From contig NZ_AP017372.2 in assembly GCF_002356555.2 (NCBI RefSeq), positions 806,001 through 870,000 of the forward strand: a stretch of DNA of 64,000 bases, given 5' to 3'. Origin of the DNA: Halorhodospira halochloris. GTDB taxonomy: Bacteria > Pseudomonadota > Gammaproteobacteria > Nitrococcales > Halorhodospiraceae. Under the pieces are notes generated by a model that made no database searches, was not told the DNA's origin, and worked only from the letters and a program-made list of their open reading frames with translations. The translations under genes and the position numbers were made by a program. This document shows positions 1 through 7,854 of the stretch, piece by piece; the stretch's first letter is position 1; each line of letters begins with the position of its first letter.

Positions 1-408
1 TCGTTGGGTGATAACCTCCTGTTCGCCAACTCAGCCTCTCTAGCTGGACACGTTGATGTTGGTGATAATGCAACCCTAGGCGGTTTTGCCCTTGTTCACC
101 AATTCTGCCGCGTAGGCTCGTATGCCTTTTGTGGCTTTGGTAGTGGCATCAACCGTGATGTGCCGCCGTTCGTTACTGTCTCTGGGCAAATGGCAGTACC
201 GCGGGGAGTCAATTCTGTGGGTTTGCGTCGGCACGGTTTCTCTGCCGAGCGGATTACTGCGATTAAGCGGGCCTATAAGATCCTCTATCGGCGGGGTTTG
301 CGTCTTGAAGACGCAAGAGATGCCCTATCCGATCAACTGTCTGATTCAGCTGATGTGCGGCAGATGGTTGATTTCCTCGATTCGAGCAAACGCGGTTTGC
401 TGCGCTGA
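1..408 (+). CDS. lpxA: UDP-N-acetylglucosamine acyltransferase, C-terminal part
   Basis: Catalyses the first step of lipid A synthesis: transfer of a 3-hydroxyacyl chain from acyl-ACP to UDP-GlcNAc in the cytoplasm. The reading frame is open from the first base, so the N-terminal half lies outside the window; 135 residues remain. The visible part holds the end of the left-handed beta-helix (GDNLLFANSASLAGHVDVGD, then GGFALVHQFCRVG, where the family's HQF motif is clear) and the alpha-helical C-terminal domain (VPRGVNSVGLRRHGFS onward). lpxB follows 20 bp downstream, the usual gammaproteobacterial order. Identity is firm; only the start is missing. Confidence 0.95.
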   Translation, partial: SLGDNLLFANSASLAGHVDVGDNATLGGFALVHQFCRVGSYAFCGFGSGINRDVPPFVTVSGQMAVPRGVNSVGLRRHGFSAERITAIKRAYKILYRRGLRLEDARDALSDQLSDSADVRQMVDFLDSSKRGLLR

Positions 409-428
409 GTTATCTATAAGGTGGTCTA

Positions 429-1568
429 ATGGCCGGACCGAGGATTGCTTTGTTAGCAGGAGAGCTATCAGGAGATGTCCTTGGTGCAGGCTTGATGCGT
501 GCTCTTGCTGAATATGTACCTGGAGCTGAATATGAAGGAGTGGGCGGGCCAGCCATGGAGGCTGCTGGTCTGCAGCGCCTCGCTCCCATGGAAGGCCTTG
601 CTCTCATGGGGCTGACTGAAGTGGTGGGCCATTTGCCGCGATTGCTTGGCCTACGGCGACAATTAGTCAATCATTGGATAGAAAACCCGCCCGACATATT
701 CATCGGCATTGATTTGCCTGATTTTAACCTCTCTGTGGAGAAACGCTTGCGCTCCGCAGGAATAACAACAGTTCACTATGTGAGCCCCTCAGTCTGGGCG
801 TGGCGACGGGGGAGGATAAAAACCATCCGCCGGGCAGTGGACCGGATGCTGACCCTCTACCCTTTCGAGCAGAGTTTTTATGATCAGAGCGGTGTCGATG
901 CGGTTTGTGTAGGGCATCCAGCCGCAGATCGTTTCCCGTTGCAAGTCGATCGAGTAGTAGCACGTCAGAGCCTCGAACTATCACTGAGTAGTACCGTAGT
1001 AGCTATACTCCCGGGGAGTCGGGGTAGCGAAGTGTCGCGGTTGATAAGCGAATTTGCCGCAGCTGCAGCCATTTTGGCTGAAGGGTACGACGACACTCGA
1101 TTTGTAGTTCCGGTGGCGTCTGAGCATTTACGCGAAGAAATAAGCGCTGAGTTTGAGCGGCATGGACTCGGCGAGCGGTTAACTCTTGTAGCTGGCGATG
1201 CGGCGAGAGTAGCAACCTCAGCGGATGTGGCTATAGTTGCTTCGGGTACCGCTACACTGGAGGTTATGCTGGCTAAGTGTCCAATGGTTGTGGCATACAG
1301 GGTCTCTTGGCTGACCTACTACTTAGTCAAGGCCATGATTAAGGTGCAGTGGGTCTCCCAGCCCAACCTCTTAGCTCAGGAGTCACTGGTAGTGGAACTC
1401 TTTCAGGGGCAAGCATGCGCCAGCAATTTGGCAGCTGAGGCTGGGTACTGGTTAGATAAACCGCATGCTGCTCAGCAGTTGCGTCAGCGCTTTACTACTA
1501 TCCATGCCGACTTGGCTCGCAATGCTGACCAAAGAGCAGCGCAGGCGGTACTGGAGAAGCTGCAGTGA
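429..1568 (+). CDS. lpxB: Lipid-A-disaccharide synthase
   Basis: Glycosyltransferase (GT19) that condenses UDP-2,3-diacylglucosamine with lipid X to give the tetraacyl disaccharide 1-phosphate precursor of lipid A. The 379-residue length is typical. Family landmarks are present: the N-terminal AGELSGDVLGAGL, the GVGGPAM segment, YVSPSVWAWR near residue 120, LPGSRGSEV near residue 195 and SGTATLE near residue 275. The ATG start sits after a GGTGG-type ribosome site (420-424). The stop overlaps the next gene by 4 bp (GTGA), so translation of lpxB and rnhB is probably coupled. Confidence 0.96.
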   Translation: MAGPRIALLAGELSGDVLGAGLMRALAEYVPGAEYEGVGGPAMEAAGLQRLAPMEGLALMGLTEVVGHLPRLLGLRRQLVNHWIENPPDIFIGIDLPDFNLSVEKRLRSAGITTVHYVSPSVWAWRRGRIKTIRRAVDRMLTLYPFEQSFYDQSGVDAVCVGHPAADRFPLQVDRVVARQSLELSLSSTVVAILPGSRGSEVSRLISEFAAAAAILAEGYDDTRFVVPVASEHLREEISAEFERHGLGERLTLVAGDAARVATSADVAIVASGTATLEVMLAKCPMVVAYRVSWLTYYLVKAMIKVQWVSQPNLLAQESLVVELFQGQACASNLAAEAGYWLDKPHAAQQLRQRFTTIHADLARNADQRAAQAVLEKLQ

Positions 1569-2152
1569 GCGAGGTACCATTGTCCGCCCCCGTTGCTGGT
1601 GTCGATGAGGCGGGTAGAGGCCCTTGGGCGGGGCCGGTAGTTGCTGCAGCGGTTATCCTTGAACATCCGGTTCCCGGTGTGACTGATTCCAAGAGGTTAA
1701 CAGCTAAGGTGCGCGAACATTTGGCGGGAGTGATTCGTGATAGTGCCTTGGCTTGGGCTCTGGGCCGTGCGGAAGTAGCGGAAGTAGACCAACTAAATGT
1801 TCGTCAAGCTACCCTGCTAGCTATGCGCCGGGCTTTGCAAGCCCTGAACCTCTCCCCGGGCGGAGTGTTGATTGATGGTAAAGACTTGCCCGCGGAGCTG
1901 AAATGGCCAGCTCGAGCTGTGGTCGGCGGCGATTCCAGCGAGCCAGCTATAGCGGCAGCTTCGATTCTTGCCAAAACGGCGCGTGATCGTGAGATGGTGG
2001 ATTGGGATAGAGAGTATCCTCAGTACGGCTTTGCCGGCCATAAGGGTTATGGCACTGCTGGCCACCGCAGGGCTTTAGAAAAATGGGGGCCTTCCCCTCT
2101 GCATAGACGCAGCTTTGCCCCAGTGCGCAGGCTGCTGGCGGCCACCAAATAA
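1565..2152 (+). CDS. rnhB: Ribonuclease HII
   Basis: Cleaves the RNA strand of RNA-DNA hybrids and removes single ribonucleotides misincorporated in DNA. The GVDEAGRGPWAGPVVAAAV block at the N-terminus carries the catalytic DE pair, and the downstream DSKRL and IAAASILAKTARD segments carry the remaining family signatures. At 195 residues it is the normal length. GTG start overlapping the lpxB stop by 4 bp. Position between lpxB and dnaE is conserved in gammaproteobacteria, although here another gene (bciB) has been placed between rnhB and dnaE. Confidence 0.96.
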   Translation: MSEVPLSAPVAGVDEAGRGPWAGPVVAAAVILEHPVPGVTDSKRLTAKVREHLAGVIRDSALAWALGRAEVAEVDQLNVRQATLLAMRRALQALNLSPGGVLIDGKDLPAELKWPARAVVGGDSSEPAIAAASILAKTARDREMVDWDREYPQYGFAGHKGYGTAGHRRALEKWGPSPLHRRSFAPVRRLLAATK

Positions 2153-2169
2153 TCCGAGGGAGAGCTTAA

Positions 2170-3423
2170 ATGCTTCGCATGAAAGAGGAGAAAACGGTTC
2201 AGTTTTGGTCTTCACAGGTGCCGCAGGGATGCTGGAGTCCGGTCCTGAGTGAACCTGCTGAACGGCCACTGTGCACTGATTGCGGGCTTTCGCGAACCTC
2301 GAGAGCCAAGCGCTGTGGTCGGGCATGTCAATTTCTGCGTCCCGATTATCCGACCTTGGAAAGACAAGTTCACGGTCGCGAGCGCGACCCACAGCGCGCC
2401 GATGAACTGCATTTTGGCCCCTTTACCGATATGTATCAGGCCTCGTTGCGCCAGCCCTTGCCAGATGCGCAGTGGACAGGAATAACCACGCGAGTAGCCG
2501 AACGGTTGCTCGAGGAGCGCGAGGTCGATGCTGTGCTGACCGTTACAAGCTCTGCCGGCGATCGGTGGCAGCCGGTGCCGGTTTTGGTAACCGAGCCGGA
2601 AGGACTGTCTATCTGCCGGGGGATGCGGATCGGCTTTGCGCCGTTGCTGGCGTTGCTAGATCATGCCCTGCAGAAGGGCTACAAGCGCCTTGCTGTTATC
2701 GCCATGCCGTGTCAGGTGCATCCCCTGCGGGTTATCGAGGAGGAACTTGGATTTGAGCGCCTCGACGTTATCGGCACCCCTTGTGCAGATAACACGGACA
2801 CGCCGAGATTTCATGAGTTTTTAAACTTTTTTGCCGATGATCCAAATCAAGTTACTTATCTTGAGTTCCGCCCAGATCACTACGTAGAGCTGCGCTATGA
2901 GGGCGGTCGTAAAGAAGAGATTCCGTTCCTGCAGTTGCCCCTAGCTAAGCTTTCCCCCGATTTTTTTCCGTTGACCTGCCGGACCTGCGTTGATTACACC
3001 AATGCTTTGGCTGACTTGGTGATTGGCAGTATGGGCGGCCGTGGCGAACAGTGGGTTATAATTCGCAATCAGCGTGGCCAAGAGCTCATCGATATCCTTG
3101 GCGATGAGATCAGGTTGCGTCCTGCCGGTAGCGCTGGCAAGAGAGCTAGTGCTGTGCAAGGGTACCTGAGTAACACCGAGCGTGCCGCAAGCGGTATGCC
3201 GGTAAGGCGCATGCCGAACTGGTTGCGGCCTATTATGAGCCGATTGATGCCCTATATGGGGCCGCGCGGGTTGGAGTTTGCTCGTGCCCGGGTAGAGATG
3301 AAGGCGGGCGAGACATTGATCCATCTTCGCCAGATGGCGCCTGAGCGGATCAAGTCAATGGTGCCTGAGCATGTCTATGAGTTAGCCAAGCCCTACGATG
3401 TGGGGGGCGGAAGCTCGCAATAA
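2170..3423 (+). CDS. bciB: 8-vinyl (proto)chlorophyllide reductase, ferredoxin-dependent BciB type
   Basis: Predicted to reduce the C8 vinyl group of divinyl (proto)chlorophyllide to ethyl using reduced ferredoxin, a late bacteriochlorophyll step. The protein belongs to the F420-hydrogenase beta-subunit (FrhB) family. The BciB signatures are visible: four N-terminal cysteines (C35, C38, C49, C53), LERQVHGRERD, ELHFGPFTDMYQA, QWTGI, MPCQVHPLR, GTPCADN, CRTCVDYTNALADLVIGSMG and RNQRGQELID. These cysteines would hold two [4Fe-4S] clusters. Length 417 residues; the ATG has a GAGGGAG site upstream. Generic FrhB-like reductase is the alternative, but the match in many blocks to cyanobacterial and proteobacterial BciB, as I recall it, makes BciB much more likely. 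It lies between rnhB and dnaE, away from other pigment genes. Confidence 0.85.
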   Translation: MLRMKEEKTVQFWSSQVPQGCWSPVLSEPAERPLCTDCGLSRTSRAKRCGRACQFLRPDYPTLERQVHGRERDPQRADELHFGPFTDMYQASLRQPLPDAQWTGITTRVAERLLEEREVDAVLTVTSSAGDRWQPVPVLVTEPEGLSICRGMRIGFAPLLALLDHALQKGYKRLAVIAMPCQVHPLRVIEEELGFERLDVIGTPCADNTDTPRFHEFLNFFADDPNQVTYLEFRPDHYVELRYEGGRKEEIPFLQLPLAKLSPDFFPLTCRTCVDYTNALADLVIGSMGGRGEQWVIIRNQRGQELIDILGDEIRLRPAGSAGKRASAVQGYLSNTERAASGMPVRRMPNWLRPIMSRLMPYMGPRGLEFARARVEMKAGETLIHLRQMAPERIKSMVPEHVYELAKPYDVGGGSSQ

Positions 3424-3438
3424 CCGTGTGCTGGCGAT

Positions 3439-6400
3439 ATGGCGAATAGTTGTGGGGATTTCGTCCATCTGCGCGTCCACACTGAGCTCTCCTTAGTCGA
3501 TGGCGTTGTAAGGATAAAGGAGCTGGTGGCTGCCGCGCGGGATGCCGGCATGCCTGCGGTTGCGGTAACCGATCAGTCGAATCTGTTCGGAATGGTTAAG
3601 TTCTACCAGGCTGCCCTCGCCGCAGGTATTAAGCCGATAATTGGTAGCGATGTCTGGCTCGAAGATCCCGCCGCCGAACTGGGCCGCTCGCGACTGACCC
3701 TGTTGTGCCGCAACGTGGATGGATATCGCGCCCTGTCGCGCCTGCTGACGCGCGCCTACAGAGAGGGTACTAAGGGCGATACACCGGTCATCTCGCGGGA
3801 TTGGCTGCAAGCCGATAGTAACGGGCTTATTGCATTATCGGGCGGATCTCACGGCGACGTCGGCCGTGCCCTGCTGCGCGGCGACCAGGAACTCGCATTA
3901 GAGTATCTGCGCGAGCATCGCCGGACATTTGGCGCTGACGGTTACTATTTAGAGCTGCACCGCCTCGGTCGCCCTGGGGATGAGCACCATCTTCATGCGG
4001 CAGTAGATCTGGCAGCCGCCGAACAGGCTCCGGTTGTAGCGACCAACGACGTTCGCTTCATGCGTGCTGAAGACTACGACGCCCATGAGGTGCGCGTCTG
4101 TATCCACCAAGGTCGCACCCTTGACGACCCTCAGCGTCCTCGCCCCTATACCGAGTCGCAGTATTTTGCATCGTCGGCCGAGATGGCGGAGCGCTTTGCC
4201 GATATCCCTGAAGCCCTTGAGACAACAGTGCAAATAGCTGCCAAATGCAGTGTCGATGTCGAATTGGGGACCCCCTATCTGCCTGATTTTCCGGTACCTG
4301 AGGGGCAGACTGTCGCTTCGCTGTTGCGCCAAGAGGCGCTGGTTGGGCTCGAGCAAAGATTGGCCGAGTACGGCGGTGTCGGCGATGACGCGAATCACGC
4401 CTGGTCAGATTATAAACAGCGCCTTGAGCATGAGCTCGATGTTATCGAGCAGATGGGGTTTCCCGGATACTTTTTGATTGTTGCCGACTTTATCCGTTGG
4501 GCCCGTGAGAACAATATCCCGGTAGGGCCGGGGAGGGGCTCGGGGGCTGGCTCGCTGGTTGCCTATGCCCTGGGGATAACCAACCTCGATCCGCTGCGTT
4601 ACGACCTGCTCTTTGAGCGTTTTCTTAATCCCGAGCGGATCTCCATGCCGGATTTCGATATCGATTTTTGCATGGATAGGCGCGATGAGGTGATTGAATA
4701 CGTCTCGCGTCGCTACGGAGCTGAGAAAGTATCCCAGATAGCAACCCACGGTACTATGGCTGCCCGGGCAGTGGTGCGCGATGTCGGTCGGGTCTATGGT
4801 CACCCCTACGGCTATGTTGATCGTATCGCCAAGCTGATTCCTTTCGAGTTGGGAATGACGTTGGATAAGGCCTTAGATCAGGATGAGGATCTGCGTGCCG
4901 AGTACGACAACAATGAAGATGTGCGCGAACTGATTGATACTGCGCGCCGCCTTGAGGGGATGGCGCGCAATGTTGGCAAACATGCCGGTGGTGTTGTCAT
5001 AGCCCCTAGTGATCTGACCGACTTCTCGCCTCTTTATCGCGATCCGGAGGAGCGCTCTGACGCTGAGCCGTGGAAAGTGGCAACCCATTTCGACAAGGAT
5101 GATGTCGAAGCGGTTGGCTTAGTCAAATTCGATTTCTTGGGGTTGCGGACTCTTACCATAATCGACTGGACGGTGCAGGCGGTCAACCAGATCCGCGAGC
5201 AGCGCCAAGAAGAGCAGCTGGATATCGACGCAATACCGCTCGATGACCCGGCAACTTTCGGTCTGCTCAAGCGCTGTGCCACCACCGCGGTATTTCAGCT
5301 TGAGTCGCGTGGCATGAAGGAGCTGATCAAGCGCTTGCAGCCCGATCGGTTCGAAGAGATCGTTGCTTTGGTAGCACTGTTTCGTCCCGGTCCGCTGCAA
5401 TCGGGCATGGCGGATGAGTTTGTCGAGCGCAAACATGGTCGGGTCAATATCGCCGGTTATCCTAACCGCGAGCTACATCATCCCGATCTTGAGCCGGTTC
5501 TCGAGACAACCTACGGCGTTATTCTTTATCAGGAGCAGGTGCAGCGTATCGCTCAAGTGCTCGCCGGTTATAGTCTCGGTCAGGCAGATCTACTGCGCCG
5601 AGCCATGGGTAAGAAGAAGGCCGAGGAGATGGCCAAGCAGCGGGCTAGCTTTATCGCTGGCGCTCAGGCTAATGGGATAGCTGAGGAAAAGGCTGCCGGT
5701 ATCTTCGATCTCATGGAAAGCTTTGCTGCCTACGGGTTCAACAAGAGTCACTCGGCCGCCTATGCCTTGCTCTCTTATCAAACCGCCTGGCTCAAGACGC
5801 ACTATCCGGCGCCTTTTATGGCCTCTGTGCTTTCGTCGGATATGGATAAGACCGATAAGGTTGTTACCTTTCTCGACGAGGCGCGAGCAATGCAGCTTGA
5901 GGTGCTGCCTCCCGATGTTAATCGCAGTAACAAGCCATTTCGGGCCGTCGATGAAAATACCATTGTCTATGGTCTAGGCGCGATTAAAGGCGTAGGTGAG
6001 TCGGCCCTGGATGCGATTCTCGGTGAGCGTGAGCGCAATGGCCAATTCAGCGATCTTTTCGATTTATGCCGGCGGGTGGATACCAGCAGGGCTAATAAGC
6101 GTGTCCTTGAGGCCCTATGTCGCTCTGGTAGCCTTGATTCGTTAGTGCCTAACCGAGCTAGTGCAATGGCCCAAATACCTGCAGCGCTTGCTGCTGCAGA
6201 GCAATTTGCCCGTGACCAGGAGGTGGGTCAGAGTGATCTATTTGGCGGGTTGGCGAGCAACCCCTTGGCCGAAGGTTATGGACAAGATGCGCAGGTTGAA
6301 TGTCCGGAGTGGCCTGAGGATGAGCGCTTGGCTGGAGAAAAAGAGACTCTCGGCCTTTTTCTGACCGGCCACCCGATAGATCGCTACGAACAGGAATTGC

Positions 6401-7005
6401 CTTACTTGACCACTGACCGGCTCCAACGTCTAGCTGCTGGGGCGTTGAGCAATGGCTCAGGAGGTGCCTCTAGCGCTTCGGGTAGAGGCAAGATGGTTAG
6501 CGCCGCCGGCCTGGTGATCGCATTGCGGGTGCGCAACACCGCCAACGGCGGGCGTTTGGCCAGTCTGACCCTGGATGATCGCACGGGCAGGATAGAGGTG
6601 GTGCTATTCCACGAGGTATTTGCTCGCTATCGCTCAATAGTAGCTAAAGATGCTTTGCTGATAATCAAGGGCAGTCTTGATTTTGATGATTTCTCGGGTG
6701 GTTATAGGATATCCGCAGAGGAGGTTTACAGTCTCGCTCAAGCGCGGGAGCGCAGCCACGCTAGGGTTGTGGTGCCAGTCAGCGCCCAGCGAGCGGCTAA
6801 CGGATTGGTGCCGCAGCTGCGTGAGACACTCAGCACCTATGCCGATGGTTTAAGTCGGGTTGAGGTAAAGTATACCCATCCGCAGGCTCAAGCGCGCCTG
6901 CTTCTCGGCCCCGAATGGACTGTGCTGCCGAGTGATGATCTGCTTGAGCGTTTGCAGAGCCTAGTTGAGGATAAGGTTGAGATTGCCTATCCGCAGGCCA
7001 ATTAG
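3439..7005 (+). CDS. dnaE: DNA polymerase III alpha subunit
   Basis: Catalytic subunit of the replicative polymerase. The 1188 residues contain, in order: an N-terminal PHP domain (FVHLRVHTELSLVDG), the polymerase palm with VGPGRGSGAGSLVAYALGI and the catalytic aspartates in MPDFDIDFCMDRRDE (near residues 405-415), ALFRPGPLQSGM, YQEQVQ, and the FNKSHSAAYA block. QSDLFGG near residue 930 matches the internal beta-clamp-binding motif of DnaE. A C-terminal OB-fold region follows. Its ATG lies 15 bp after bciB, so the two are probably co-transcribed. The stop codon overlaps the stop of the opposing HAD gene by 4 bp. Confidence 0.97.
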   Translation: MANSCGDFVHLRVHTELSLVDGVVRIKELVAAARDAGMPAVAVTDQSNLFGMVKFYQAALAAGIKPIIGSDVWLEDPAAELGRSRLTLLCRNVDGYRALSRLLTRAYREGTKGDTPVISRDWLQADSNGLIALSGGSHGDVGRALLRGDQELALEYLREHRRTFGADGYYLELHRLGRPGDEHHLHAAVDLAAAEQAPVVATNDVRFMRAEDYDAHEVRVCIHQGRTLDDPQRPRPYTESQYFASSAEMAERFADIPEALETTVQIAAKCSVDVELGTPYLPDFPVPEGQTVASLLRQEALVGLEQRLAEYGGVGDDANHAWSDYKQRLEHELDVIEQMGFPGYFLIVADFIRWARENNIPVGPGRGSGAGSLVAYALGITNLDPLRYDLLFERFLNPERISMPDFDIDFCMDRRDEVIEYVSRRYGAEKVSQIATHGTMAARAVVRDVGRVYGHPYGYVDRIAKLIPFELGMTLDKALDQDEDLRAEYDNNEDVRELIDTARRLEGMARNVGKHAGGVVIAPSDLTDFSPLYRDPEERSDAEPWKVATHFDKDDVEAVGLVKFDFLGLRTLTIIDWTVQAVNQIREQRQEEQLDIDAIPLDDPATFGLLKRCATTAVFQLESRGMKELIKRLQPDRFEEIVALVALFRPGPLQSGMADEFVERKHGRVNIAGYPNRELHHPDLEPVLETTYGVILYQEQVQRIAQVLAGYSLGQADLLRRAMGKKKAEEMAKQRASFIAGAQANGIAEEKAAGIFDLMESFAAYGFNKSHSAAYALLSYQTAWLKTHYPAPFMASVLSSDMDKTDKVVTFLDEARAMQLEVLPPDVNRSNKPFRAVDENTIVYGLGAIKGVGESALDAILGERERNGQFSDLFDLCRRVDTSRANKRVLEALCRSGSLDSLVPNRASAMAQIPAALAAAEQFARDQEVGQSDLFGGLASNPLAEGYGQDAQVECPEWPEDERLAGEKETLGLFLTGHPIDRYEQELPYLTTDRLQRLAAGALSNGSGGASSASGRGKMVSAAGLVIALRVRNTANGGRLASLTLDDRTGRIEVVLFHEVFARYRSIVAKDALLIIKGSLDFDDFSGGYRISAEEVYSLAQARERSHARVVVPVSAQRAANGLVPQLRETLSTYADGLSRVEVKYTHPQAQARLLLGPEWTVLPSDDLLERLQSLVEDKVEIAYPQAN

Positions 7006-7739
7006 GTGTGTGCATCGGTTAGCCATGCCAGAGTTACCGGCTCCCCGTCACCACGGTTATCAAGGCTTTCTACCACCCGCCAAGCGTCGCTGAAGTCGTC
7101 GTCTTTGGTCCATTCATTGTATGTTATAAGGGTAGGGATCCCGGCTTTATTAGCTGCGGCTAAGCCGTTTACGGAATCCTCCAGGGCCAGGCAATTGTCT
7201 GGCGGCAGGCACAGCCTCTCAACTGCAAGTTGGTAAGCCTCTGGATCGGGTTTCTTGGCGCTTACATCTTCGCCGCAAATCAGCAGGGAGAAATAGTGGC
7301 GCTGTTTAGCTGGTAGGACGTACTCGAATAAGGCCTCTACACTCTCTCTGGCGCTGGTGGTTACTATGGCCAGAGTGGTGCCGCTCGAGTAAGCCTCTTC
7401 AATCAGTCGTGTCACCCCAGGCCGCGGTTTGATCGCGCCGGAGCGCAGGATATCTGTGTAATGGTGCCCTTTCTCCCGGTGGAGCTGTTGTGCATACTCG
7501 GCAAGAGTTTGGTTGCAATGCTCAGGTGGTGGGGTGCGCTTAAGCTGCTCTAGGATGCGTTCTCTACCTCCTGGCACTGCGGTAAGCAGGCGGCGGTATT
7601 CATCTTTGCTCCAGCGCCAGGGTAGGTTATGGGCGGCAAAGGTTTTGTTGAAGGCGGGCAGATGTCCTTGACCTTCGGTATCGGCGAGAGTGCCATCAAC
7701 ATCGAACAGTAGAGCTTGTGGGTTGTGTAAAATACTCAT
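7002..7739 (-). CDS. CbbY-like HAD-family phosphatase
   Basis: Haloacid-dehalogenase hydrolase, subfamily I with a helical cap. Motif I is LLFDVDGTLADTEG (nucleophile and acid Asp), motif II is AIVTTS, the Lys of motif III is in the AKKPDPEAYQ block, and motif IV is ALEDSVNGLAA. The N-terminal half (HLPAFNKTF, LPWRWSKDEYRRLLTAVPGGRERI) resembles CbbY, which removes phosphate from the rubisco inhibitor xylulose-1,5-bisphosphate in autotrophs. That role would suit a CO2-fixing phototroph, but no cbb gene is adjacent, so substrate assignment is inference; beta-phosphoglucomutase-like or Gph-like activity is possible. Convergent with dnaE, stops overlapping. Confidence 0.85.
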   Translation of the reverse strand: MSILHNPQALLFDVDGTLADTEGQGHLPAFNKTFAAHNLPWRWSKDEYRRLLTAVPGGRERILEQLKRTPPPEHCNQTLAEYAQQLHREKGHHYTDILRSGAIKPRPGVTRLIEEAYSSGTTLAIVTTSARESVEALFEYVLPAKQRHYFSLLICGEDVSAKKPDPEAYQLAVERLCLPPDNCLALEDSVNGLAAANKAGIPTLITYNEWTKDDDFSDAWRVVESLDNRGDGEPVTLAWLTDAHT

Positions 7740-7825
7740 AAAGTTTGGCGGTCGACTTTTATCTTAAGTACGACGCTATCTCCCTTGTGGGTCAAATTGA
7801 GCACAGACTGAGCACAGGTAAAAAT

Positions 7826-7841
7826 TTAGCACTAATGCTAA
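7826..7841 (+). promoter_or_regulatory. Small hairpin abutting the ribosome-binding site of the HTH-TPR gene
   Basis: TTAGCA-CTAA-TGCTAA forms a perfect 6-bp stem with a 4-nt loop. Its last base is the first base of the AGGAG ribosome site (7841-7845) of the gene starting at 7855. In mRNA it could modulate translation; as DNA it is a small dyad that a regulator could bind. Whether either happens is unknown, and a stem this short can arise by chance. Confidence 0.3.
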
Positions 7842-7854
7842 GGAGCTGGTACCT

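Noticed and set aside
1484-1692. Minus-strand short frames over lpxB and rnhB
   Set aside because: They lie opposite well-supported genes and show no family features; they are shadow frames.
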